A stretch of DNA of 64,000 nt from Pisolithus tinctorius (Eukaryota > Basidiomycota > Agaricomycetes > Boletales > Pisolithaceae). Under the pieces are notes generated by a model. It saw only the letters and a program-made list of their open reading frames with translations. It made no database searches and was not told the origin of the DNA. How positions within the stretch are numbered: position 1 is the stretch's first letter; every line of letters starts with the position of its first letter. The translations under genes and the position numbers were made by a program. Shown in pieces: positions 22,840 to 34,722 of this stretch. The stretch is taken from assembly GCA_024663395.1 (NCBI GenBank), contig JANFAH010000003.1:3844001-3908000 (forward strand), in the 5' to 3' direction.

Positions 22840-23073
22840 TCACGCAAGGGTGTGATCTGATGCAGTTAACGCGCGTTCGAAGACAGAGAAGTCGTCTGGA
22901 TAGCTCGAGAGGACAGTGAAATTCGTAGGACTATAGCCTTCAACACCGAACGTCTTTCCCGACTGTGGGGCGCTTTGACCTACACCGTTTGTTCTCTTGG
23001 ACCAGCAAGCCATGATGTTGTCGGTGAATTCTTGAATAAGCTCGAGCTCGAGCTTGTGTTGTTTTGTTTTCAT
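22840..23073 (-). other. Short protein-like fragment upstream of paralogue D
   Basis: A 77-codon minus-strand frame with plausible protein text (QEFTDNIMACWSKRTNGVGQ, FGVEGYSPTNFTVLSSYPDD). A weaker relative lies upstream of paralogue B near 17100-17000. I do not recognise it. It could be the end of a neighbouring gene that was copied along with the membrane protein. Confidence 0.3.
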
Positions 23074-23099
23074 ATCAAGTCAGGTCAGCACATGCATAG

Positions 23100-26000
23100 C
23101 TCCTTCCGCAGAACCTATACACGTGCACCTCCGGGACCTCCTATTGCGGCTCCAACTTTGCGCCGCCCTGGTTTCATATCAGATATCGATGGCATGAGGC
23201 TGTGATGTGCGGCTTTAACGATGAGGGAACGATTGTCTCGTGTCGAATCTCTGGTCTGCCTAAGGGATTCGAGTAGCAGAATGCGGCCCGATTGGCGGAT
23301 GCAAGTCGTCCATGCGCAAAGCTTCAAGCCTCACCAGCACCGCTCGACCTTCAGTGAATATTTGAATCTTGACTGTTGTAACTAACGGCGCTCCCATTTA
23401 GCGTGAGAATTTGCTAACAATTTGCCACAAATACCAGCAAATACACTGGCTATTATGAAATTAGAATTCTGCCGGCCCGTTTGTTAGTTCTACGAACTGA
23501 AAATTTGGAGAGCGTGGTGGCGACAATATACAGCAGATCTTTCTTTCGCGCACCGATCTGCTAACGTCGTCGACAAGGTCGTGCTGCGCTGGAACGACTG
23601 TACAAGAAGTCCCGTTCTAATATCATGCCTCCCTCGGCGACTCCTGACCATTTTCACATATCGAAAGCGATGCATATTCCATTACAGAGATTCCCTAATT
23701 TACAGTAGGAACAACGGGCAAATAGCCCCGCGGATCCAGTTGCGAGAAGCGCTGTCACTGCTGCCGTCTCATTCCGCACACGACCAGTGGCCGAAGATGT
23801 GCAACGCTTACCCTTTATCAGTCTTTGAATGCACCTAGAAGAGCCACCCAGCGGTCTTGCCGTGGGCGGCTTTACGGTCTGACCGCAAATCAATGAGTTG
23901 GGCAAAGGTGAGTTACACGTCCCAATGCCCAACAATCGACTTTAACGTACGCCCGCTATCTCTGCTTTCTAACCGCAGCTAAAGATCCTGCACAGGTACT
24001 TGCCAATACATCTGCATACCTCCAAAGGGATGGTCATAGCTCGTGGATCCCATCACAAATGGTATCTGTTGCAGCCACCCGCGCTAGATCAGCTCGTGGT
24101 AGGGCCCGGGCGGATGGCCGTGGGAGACATCAAGAAATTTCCGCTCGACAGAGGCCATTTGGGCCGAGAAGCCTCCTCTGTGCCTTTGTTGCGCCGTTAA
24201 CCGGAAGTGGATACGGCGAACACTTGCGATCATATCTGACAAACGGGGGGCGGCTTGTGTGATAACAAAAAAAAAAATCTTTCATGTACAGCTTCATACA
24301 ACGGATTGGCAACACAGCACTGACCGCCATTGAATGAATTTGGGATCTCCTATTTAGAGGACGTACAAAAAAAGCCATCGTACGGGACCGCGCGGTCATT
24401 TGGTACGTGTTGTATTCCGGAGACAATTTGCGTGTTAATTGTGGCTATGACACCATCGCCGATTAGGAACCTGTATATTTGTGGTGGATACGCTAGGCAC
24501 TGCGTCGGCTGGTACCCTCCTAGACGAGTACCTCATCCTTAGAGCAAGGCCACAGAGTCTGTTATAGGCATGAATATATTACATTCAAAGCATGTAGAAA
24601 TATCACCGCCAGTGTTGTATCGGTGTAATCAGATACCTGCTCCCCATGGGATCCTGCAATATCTTGAATGACAAGCATCAACTCTCCTTGTTGCAATAAT
24701 GTAGGCTACCTTATTTACTCGAGTATAGACTTGGTTTGATACCAGGCTAATGAGTGCACGAGGGCATGACACTTGAGACGGCCCTTTCACCCTGTGTGAA
24801 GCGGACTGTACTCGTACCTCCGGCACGTGCCTTGATGTGGGGTATGCGTCCTACCCTGCACCTGGCTAGCGGCAGTCACGGGGACACTGATTTCTTTTCT
24901 GACCTGCTTGCGTTGGCTCGCCAGGCTAAAATAGCCAGTTTCTCTCTCTCCACCTTCCCTAGAGCTGTCTGGTTTGAGCTTTGGGGCTCACTGGACAGGG
25001 TTTGAAGGTCTATTTTATTGCAAGTCTGGTAGTTTGTTTTCTTCACAACACTTTATGTAATAATAGTATTGCCCTTCTTTTGAGCCGCCGGGTCCTCTGG
25101 GGCTATACATGTTCTGCGCCCATACGTGGATCTGCAATTGTGTGCACGCTATCTGCCTATATATGTCTCGTCTGACAGTTCGACTTCCCTAGTTCATTGG
25201 AAGGTCACTGTAGGTGGAAAGTGTAGATACTTTTTCGAATTTGGTCGACTGGAGATGTGCATGCCTGAGTGTAAAGTTGCTGTCAGGGGGCAATCACATG
25301 TTGCGCCTGGAAAACAAGGTGCCTGCCGTCAAGTCGGCATCAGCGATCATCGGCCCCGTTTTTAATGTCCCGATGCTTAGTGGTAAATGCACGGATGCGC
25401 ATGGCGATGACGGGGGGTAGTTATTAGCGTTTTGGACCACAATGCGGTGAAGGAGTTTTGGAGTTCAATGGGACTAACCACGAGCGGCTACTCAAGTTGG
25501 AGGCATTCTGAGAGCTGTCGTCGTTGAAGCTGGCCTCACTGATTATGTATTTGAAACATGAAAGTCACTCATTGAAGGAGAATGAACCAAGGCTTTGTAT
25601 TCACTATAGACAGAGCTATACAGGGACCATAGAAGAGTCCTACATAGGATACATAGTATGCCTTAACAAAGAGACTTTCTTTTTCTTAAAAAAACAGTGA
25701 CTTTGATGTTCTTGCGATGCTCTCGGATTCTACAGAACTACCATATATCAGTGGAGTTGCGAGTTCTCACGGTGTAGAGAAGCACGATGCTCACTTTGGT
25801 TTGGGCTTCGAGACACAGATCTTGCAACCACTAGGAAAGTTGTTGTCCTTTCCACTGATTTACTAAAATTCCGAGCGGATCAGAGGGACAGCAGTGATAC
25901 AACAGAAATGACCGGATCAGGCAGCCATCGTTGACTTCGGAAGCAAGCAGACGCTGGAGGACCGCAAGTTCCCCAGATCATATTATGGCAGCCTTCGTCC

Positions 26001-26320
26001 TTTAAAAATCTATGGGCAGGGTTGCTCCGCTATCAGATCGACACGCCCTTACAACCCTCAATCACTTCTCTATTCACACCCTACAGCGAATTCGTCAACG
26101 AGTTCCCCTTCTAGAAATCATCGAAACCACATGGGCACATTTCTGAGCAGGATCGGTGAAAATCTTTCATAAGTCTACATGGCTTTGTCTGCTTACTTAT
26201 TCGCATAGGTTTTGTCCTCATTGTGGGTTTGGCCTCTGCTATGTACGGCTTTGCTTGACTTTGTCACATCTTCCCTTCTCATGTCTTTATTTTCTGTCAA
26301 GGGTATATGGCATAACGACT
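23100..26320. other. Mostly non-coding; small fragments only
   Basis: Near 23221 the plus strand reads MRERLSRVESLVCLRD, which resembles RRRERLSAIESLVCLW at about 5497. At 23981-24200 a frame gives SAYLQRDGHSSWIPSQMVSV, unassigned. From 24200 to 26100 the sequence is AT-rich with scattered short frames. The part after about 25900 is probably the promoter and 5' leader of the seven-helix gene that follows. No gene is supported. Confidence 0.4.
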
Positions 26321-26326
26321 GTCCAG

Positions 26327-28146
26327 GGGTGTTTTAAATGGAATGATCGGGCTGGTACTATGCTTACTGGCTACGCAGACTTATGTATATTACATGCATT
26401 ACTCCGATGATGCCTCGGTCTTAAAGTTCCTGGTTACTGTCATATGGTGAGTTAGGCCAACTTGGGACACCTGTGAAATCCACTCACAAGATATCAGGAT
26501 TCTTGATACCATACATCTCTCGTTCAGTGAGTATTTGGTGCATATAAGTCAATGCGTGGTTAACGGCAGATTAGTGGGTCACATCTTATATTACTACCTG
26601 GTAAAACCGACCTGTCCACACTTTGTAACTGTCATGCTCAGTCACTCCAGATTACTAGTTATGGCGTTCCGACGAGTTTGGAGTATATCATTTGGCTCGT
26701 ATATCTTCCCATTTCGAAATTACTTCCCACTGATGAAATATGGCAGGTCGATACCAGTGCGCATACCCAATTTTCTATCAGGCACTAATTATGGATGTTT
26801 CCACCACTTAGGCATCGATTCTAGTGAATGTATGTTCTACCTATCTCAGAACTACTTATAAAATTTAGTTGTATTGCAGGTATTTGTGATTTCGATTGTT
26901 CAATGGTAAGTGATCGTTTGCTATGGCTTGACACTCATAAACCGACTGTCTCTAGCTTCTTCCTGCGTCAGATATATCACCGTAGGTGGTTTAAAACCCG
27001 CCTCTCGAGACTTTCCTGACGGCATCCAGTTTGTCGCCCTGGAGTGAAGTGGTTGGTAACTGCCCCAATCGTGAGTATATTTACTTGTCATGACAAAGGT
27101 ATCATCTAGTGACGCAATCGTGATAGATACTATTAATGCTAGCTCACTTCGGTGAGCCTTCTTACTGTGCTCATGAGACATTTCTAATGGCACTCAGCAG
27201 GGCTTGGTATTGGTTCGTGCTTTTATTTGATCACAAGAGGCCTATTCTAATCAACAAACAGAAACAGTTGTCATGGAGTACTCTAACCTTTCCAATGACA
27301 TTCACAGAAATACTGATCTCCGTCCATAGGCTGGCCAATCATGAAGCGAGCATACTCACACAACTTACGGTAGTTCCATTGACTGAGAAATTGGTGCACC
27401 GGCTCACAGTCTCACTTATTCCTAGTTTTCTGGAGTGGCACCCTCTTTGGTCGTCATCACGCTGGCTGAGGTTCTGATCATGGTGTTGCTTTGCACACTT
27501 TTTTATGAGTCTGGCTCTGGTTCTGTGTTCCCAAGGTGATTCCAGTCCGTATCAGTGGTCTATTGCTAACACGCCCTGCTTTAGAACGAAGCGCCTGCTG
27601 AACACACTTATCATCTATGTTGTTAGCCGGTTTTTGCTGATTTTGTAAGTTCGATATCTCTTTAGTTGGCAACCATGACTTGATATCAGGCTTTTCGTCG
27701 CAGCCTAGTCACCGTTGCAGATCTCGTCACCGTGCGTGCGACGCGTTGCACTTCCACAATATCGCTCTCACATTTTCCTCAGGTTGTTATTGAACAAGGT
27801 ACATGGTCAGTAGGGTTGAGCTTCATCCTTGAAAAATGTCAGTCTTCCATGCCCTGCAAGTGATGGACAGATCACTCCGACTTACTATTGAATAGTGTAT
27901 GCCAATTCGCTGCTGGCATCACTGAACTCTCGAGAATACCTTCGATCTCAGGGTGCGGGTACCCTGTCAGATCTACGCATCGTTGATATCTACTTGGCGA
28001 ACCTACCGGAGCTTCCGAGGGAGATTGAGAGTTCCCAAGGTGGGGCAAGGCGGTTCGACGTGTCCGAGACAGCTGTTATCGATATAACCATCGATCCTGC
28101 ACTGCTTAATAGGATAACGACGCCGCGAAGAGAAGAAGAGCTGTAA
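26327..28146 (+). CDS. DUF6534-like seven-helix membrane protein, many small exons
   Basis: Small exons joined in phase give the text of the large agaricomycete DUF6534 membrane family. 26327-26446: LATQTYVYYMHYSDDASVLK and FLVTVIW. 26498-26526: ILDTIHLSF. 26575-26600: GHILYYYL. 26651-26698: ITSYGVPTSLEYIIWL. 26880-26905: VFVISIVQ. 26956-26981: FFLRQIYH. 27030-27070: CRPGVKWLVTAPI. Near 27430-27535: VVITLAEVLIMVLLCTLFY. Near 27587-27648: RTKRLLNTLIIYVVSRFLLI. The last exon from about 27896 has YANSLLASLNSREYL, the family signature, and a polar tail ending at 28146. Introns of 47-90 bp have good GT and AG ends. The first exon and the stretch 26700-26880 remain unresolved. The function of the family is unknown. 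Confidence 0.6.
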
Positions 28147-28424
28147 ATCTTGTAGTTCCGTGCTGCGTCCGCCATTCGGTTGATGTAGATGGCATGCAGA
28201 CTCGACCAGTGTCACATTATTTAAGGTGACTTCGCCATGACAAAAAGAAAGAAAAAATTAAATAACTGTTCGAGGGGGCCATGTAGGATATTGGTTACAA
28301 GCATATGCGCAAACGAGGATACTTTAGCAGTATGTGTATCCAGATATGGAGTCCGCTCTCCATCGCACTTTGTCTCCGTGCTGCGATTATGTAATATATC
28401 GACGTTGACGAGCACCTCCTAGCT

Positions 28425-29586
28425 ATGCCTTCCCACAGAAACCGCGACCGCGAACGTGACCGTTCAAGATCGCCAGACAGGGAAGACGAGTTGCCAGAAG
28501 GCGTTTCGCCCATATCCGAATCTGACTACTTTCTGAAAAACTCGGAATTCAGCATATGGCTGAGGGACGAGAAGGGAAAGGTCTGTCGTGCAACTATTTT
28601 ATCAATCATTTGAGAATAGGGTCGTTGAGCTACGAATAACGTTGGCAGTATTTTGATGAACTCTCGGGGGAGAGGGCGAGGAGGTGAGTGTAACTGCTAA
28701 ATGGCGTGTTGTACAATTTGCTTAGTAGTCAAGCTATCAGTTATTTTAGAAAGTTCGTCAAGGTATGAAGAGGAATTTGCATCAATTTCACGTTGTGTGC
28801 TCATCTTCATCAGGCGTGGAATAGAGGAAGGCTTCCGAGTAAGTTCACCGTTGCATGTCGCTTTGGCCTACTTATGTATCACTTTTACAACGCTTGCAGG
28901 ATCCTTATATAACGACCCAAGATCGCTGCCTGCAACAAAACAGACAGGGTATAAATGGTCTTTCGCATCCAAAAGCTCAGGAACGGACGCAGAAGCTCTA
29001 CGATCCGCCAGAGAAGATGTTGATTCTGCCACTTATGGTCCTGGTCGTAAGTCTCGTGGGGACACCGGGGCGACCAGCGGCAGAACGCTTGGCCCCACAC
29101 TTCCTTCAGCATCTGATCTGGTGCTCGCGCGGGAAACCGCCTCCGAGTACCAAGCAACAGAACGTGACCTGAAGCGGAAGCGGGATCGTGCAGAAGCCAA
29201 AGGACCGCTTAGAAGATATCGTAGGGCCGAAGGAAGTCGGGAGAGAAGCAATGTTGGAAAAGAAGCGCGCACGCAGAGAAAATGATAAAGCGTTTAGAGA
29301 AAAAGGCGACGAGGGCCTCGAAGCAGACGAATCGACTTTATTGGGTGGAGGCGACAGTTTCAAAGATCAGTATGTCCACTACTTTGACTTCTTGGGGTAG
29401 CGCGTATCTTATGCTTTTTACAGCATTGCACGACGCGAGGCAGCCCGACGACGGTGGGAGGAGAAACGTGCCGCTGGGCGCGAAGATAAGGAGGCGGCGA
29501 CAAGGGAACGTGCGGTTGCTATGCGGGAGAAAGAGAGGGCGACGATGGATATGTTCCAGAAGCTTGCCAAAGAGCGGTTCGGTTAG
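28425..29586 (+). CDS. Conserved RS- and Lys/Glu-rich protein (RNA-processing type), one extra base
   Basis: Six exons: 28425-28580, 28649-28683, 28750-28762, 28814-28838, 28900-29369 and 29424-29586. The N-terminus is an Arg/Asp/Ser-rich stretch (RNRDRERDRSRSPDRE), followed by PISESDYFLKNSEFSIWL, then YFDELSGERARR, KFVK and AWNRGRLP across tiny exons; the third exon is only 13 bp. The C-terminal half is charged coiled coil (EAMLEKKRARRENDKAFREK, ADESTLLGGGDSF, REAARRRWEEKRAAGRE). This is a conserved fungal protein; the RS start suggests a splicing or RNA-binding role, which is inference. The frame shifts at 29199-29201, where an AAA run has one base too many between AEAK and RLEDIVGPKEV. Stop at 29584-29586. 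Confidence 0.7.
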
Positions 29587-29589
29587 AGG

Positions 29590-29842
29590 TTGTGTGGCCG
29601 CACACACATCCGTACTGTAAGTATGCCCCGACCCAATCACCTTGTTCTTGCTCATATGAGACTACCGACGTTCCGGGTACTTACGCCGTCCTATGCTACG
29701 CTGCTAGAAACTGATAAGTATCAATTTGCTCCCACTCGAGTTCTTTGCAAGGTGTGCACGGGAGGCCGTGCGTGTAATCTGTCACAATTACAAGAATTTC
29801 ACTCCTAAGTACCGTGGAAAATCTTTGATTTGATCATCTGCT
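29590..29842. other. Shared 3' region between convergent genes
   Basis: The RS-type gene and RVB2 end toward each other here, about 256 bp apart. No gene is seen in between. Confidence 0.5.
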
Positions 29843-31644
<1,802 letters not shown>

Positions 31645-31809
31645 GGTGAGGAGTAGAACGCGTCTGTTTGTTCGGCGCAAACAAGGCTCGTTCCGTCCTC
31701 CAAATTATTGGCCTTCTTGTGGCATCTCTTATTAGGCCAGGTAAGTTCAGCGCAATGTAGAGAAGTCGTTACATAGGCTGAATTTTCTACAGAGCCCCTC
31801 GCTGAACAG
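31645..31809. promoter_or_regulatory. Divergent promoter between RVB2 and mitochondrial L2
   Basis: The two start codons face away from each other across 165 bp. No clear TATA box is visible, as usual for housekeeping genes. Co-regulation of a chromatin/RNP ATPase and a mitochondrial ribosomal protein is a possible consequence, not shown by the sequence. Confidence 0.6.
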
Positions 31810-33096
31810 ATGTTCGGCATTCGGGCTGGATACAGCCTTTTGCAAAGTTTTACGACCGTCGCTGCCCAACCGAAATTCCCCTCACGGACAATTTGCCATG
31901 CTCTACGGACGAGTCTTTCCGCTCGGAATTACGCCACAACTTCTAACTTCAAGAATAAAAAGGAGGAAGTAATTGCATCTTTTGACCATGTAGAAGCCGA
32001 GTACAAGACCTACAAACCCATCACTCCCGGTATTCGTCATCTAAAGCGCCCCATTAACCCACACCTCTACAAAGGCAAGCCCAGTCCGGCTGCTTACAGT
32101 CCCCCTCCGCAGGAAAGGTGGTAGAAACTCGACTGGACGTATTACTGTACGGTTCCGAGGAGGAGGACACAAACGGCGCATACGGGTCGTCGATTTCATG
32201 CGGAACGAGCCGGGGGTGTATGATGTTGTGCGGATAGAGTACGACCCCGGTCGGTCCGCACACATTGCACTTATAACAGCACGCGATCCGAAGACGGAGG
32301 GTACGGCAAAGTGGAAGTACATATTGGCACCAGAAGGGACTCCGAGCTGGGGATGTCGTGCAAAGTTTCAGGTCGGGTATACCAGAGGACTTACACCGGG
32401 AGGTTTTCGGCACGCAAGAGGAGACGGCTGGAAATGCTGAGGAAGTCGATGTTGCCGAGATGGAGCGGAGGGCGAAGGACAAAGCCACCACGGACGCTTT
32501 GGCAGGTTGGCATTCTCAGTGGAAAGACGATCAAGCTTGGGAACTGTCTCCCTCTCCGATTGATACCTACCGGAACGGTGATTCACTTGCATCTCGCTTA
32601 ACCCGCAGGGTAAAGCTATTCTCGTCCGCTCGGCGGGTACGTTTGCCCAGGTGTTGCACCACGAGGAGGGTGGCCGATACAGTCATGTCCGGCTCCAAAG
32701 CGGTGAAATACGAAAGGTCCTCCAAAGTTGTGTTGCTACTGTGGGGAAAGTGAGCAACGCGGCATGGCATGGCCGTTCGCTTGGCAAGGCAGGCAGGAAT
32801 CGGTGGCTAGGATGGCGGCCCCGTGTGCGAGGTGTTGCCATGAATGCGTGAGTCGTCAACTAAATTCTTCTTTCCGTTCGTCCCATTCATATTCGACCTA
32901 TAGATGTGATCACCCACACGGTGGTGGGCGTGGGAAGTCCAAGTCCAACAAGCATCCCGTGTCTGTCTGGGGCTGGCCAACCAAAGGCAAACGCACCCGT
33001 AAGCCAGGACCGAAAGGACCCAAAAACAGCAACAAGATGGTACTCAAGGAGCGTCCTCGTGGTAAAGAGAAACGCTCGGGTGTATCTAGCAGATAA
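31810..33096 (+). CDS. RML2: Mitochondrial ribosomal protein L2 (uL2m), three extra bases
   Basis: uL2 lies at the peptidyl-transferase centre of the mitochondrial large subunit. A basic, Arg/Ser-rich leader (residues about 1-40, [11 protein letters not shown]) fits a mitochondrial presequence. Then come [78 protein letters not shown], and after an intron (32848-32903) the signature [19 protein letters not shown] and [17 protein letters not shown]. The text changes frame three times, near 32083 (CCCAGTCCGG for CCCATCCGG), near 32338 (GGGACTCCGA for GGGCTCCGA) and near 32587 (CACTTGCATC for CACTGCATC), each time by one extra base. Since the gene is essential and conservation resumes at once, assembly error is the likelier cause. 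No second copy is in the window. Confidence 0.9.
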
Positions 33097-33339
33097 TCTG
33101 GCGTATACTCCATAGATCATTTTAATATATCATGATGCCTGCTTCACCAGAGGTACCTAAACTGAGCCAGGTTGGTTCGTGTGCAGGCGCGGTCACGTGG
33201 GGGGACGCGTTTATGGCTGGGCACGCGCGTCTGTTTGCTGTGTGCCGAAGGGAGCGTGTGTTGTAGTTAAATACGCGTGCTATGAACACAGCACGCCTTC
33301 GAGCCCCACCGCACCGTCACCACCAACGCTGAGGCAACG
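33097..33339. promoter_or_regulatory. Intergenic, promoter of the homeobox gene
   Basis: A GC-rich stretch between the stop of mitochondrial L2 and the homeobox ATG. Nothing more specific is visible. Confidence 0.4.
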
Positions 33340-34272
33340 ATGCAGCAGCCCTCGTCATCGCCGACGACGGCGGCAGCGACCGTCATGCGATCGTCCAAAC
33401 CTGCCTTGTCGCGAACGTCGTCCATGGCAAGCTTATCGTCCGATGATGTAGGTCGTCGCACCCGGAAACGTTTCACAAGCGTCCAGCTCGTGATGCTGGA
33501 ACAACTATACCATCGCACCTCCCATCCGAGTCGCGAGGAACGCGAAGGCCGTCGCGCAGGCTGCAGGCATGTACGTCTATTCGCTGATATTTCTGTACCC
33601 GGAAAGCAAGATTGCTTCCGTCGTCCTCACGGCCCGCTGACGGCTGTGTGTTCGATTTAGGGAAATGAAGTCTGTTACGATCTGGTTCCAGAACAAGCGC
33701 CAGACCGAGCGCAAGGTCGCCCTCCACCATACTGCTAACCCATCTCAGACTGAGGTGCATCGACCAGCACATGCCGAACGTGGGTCGACGTCATCGCATG
33801 CATCGTCCTCCTGCTCTACCTCGTTACACTCCCCCCGGCTTTTCCACTCCCGGAAAACATCTATATCCAGCCTCCACACACCCCGCCAGAAGAACACCCC
33901 TCCTCGTTCCAGACCGTCCCTCGACCGTGTGGCAACGCAATCAGAGTCCCGACTCCCCCCACCTCGCACACCCACAAAACCACGTGATCCATTTGCGTCG
34001 CCATGGGACAATATGCCATCTTCACCACTCGCGCCACCCGCAAGCCCACCAGTCCGTGACCTCGTTGAATTCATGGGCAACGGGCGCACCCTCGAAGTGG
34101 GCATGTGCAGTTGCAGCGTATTGCGGAAAAGGAAGGCCGTGCAGGGTTGTCCTCGAGACGCGTTGCTCACCGCAGGGCGAGTGATGCCGTTGGGGACGAA
34201 ACGGAAGAAGAAGATATTGAGGCTGTCACTCCTGAGGGCAGCCTTGGCTTCAACCACATTCGCATGGAGTGA
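33340..34272 (+). CDS. Homeobox transcription factor, three extra bases
   Basis: Exon 1 (33340-33570) starts MQQPSSSPTTAAATVM and carries the first part of a homeodomain: RRTRKRFTSVQLVMLEQLYH and SHPSREERE. A 90-bp intron (33571-33660) follows. Exon 2 (33661-34272) completes helix 3 with KSVTIWFQNKRQTERK and then runs through Ser/Pro-rich linkers (TPTKPRDPFASPWDNMPSSP) to a conserved short box, DLVEF...RTLEWACAVARIAEKEGRAG, and an acidic tail ending with TGA at 34270. Three single extra bases must be discounted: near 33547 (GAAGGCCGTC for GAAGCCGTC), near 34099 (CTCGAAGTGG) and near 34119 (GCAGCGTATTGC). The protein would be nuclear and bind DNA. It resembles the non-mating-type homeobox proteins of agaricomycetes; the precise orthologue is uncertain. 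Confidence 0.85.
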
Positions 34273-34722
34273 GACAAAGAACGAGGCTCCACTGCGTGTC
34301 ACCCCACAAAATTTGACCCTCTGTGGTCAGGCATCAGGAGAAGACAAGGGAAATGCAGTGCAAGATGACGACATGATGCGCGCTGCAGCTTGCTCTATGT
34401 GGTCTTGGGCGAAGACAGGCATGACCTTGAGTTAGTGGGTTATATGTACATACTGTCAAAGTATCCTTCAGTATGCATATCGTAACCGCGACGCATATGC
34501 CAACCAATGTTGTGCAGTACCCGTAATTACTGCTTATCTTTACGCGGACTGCTTTACATGTTACATGTACTTTCTTGTGCTAGTTCCATGCTCGCCCAGC
34601 TCAATATACATAGGCTTGGAGGAAAACTGACTTAACTGTGACATCCCTGCGCTATATCATATACCATGAGCAACTAAATGAAAAAGCAGGATAGACGTGA
34701 TAGGACCGCAAACCTATCTGCG
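34273..34722. other. Intergenic, 3' flank of the first P450 copy
   Basis: From about 34340 this sequence resembles 37195-37470 (3' flank of the second P450) and 42930-43225 (relic), so it belongs to the duplicated unit. A 165-aa continuation of the homeobox reading frame crosses the first part but is the wrong frame. Confidence 0.5.

Noticed and set aside
33665..34435. 256-codon single-frame reading of the homeobox region
   Set aside because: After about 34095 this frame loses the family pattern, while the shifted frame gives the conserved box and an acidic end with a stop at 34272.
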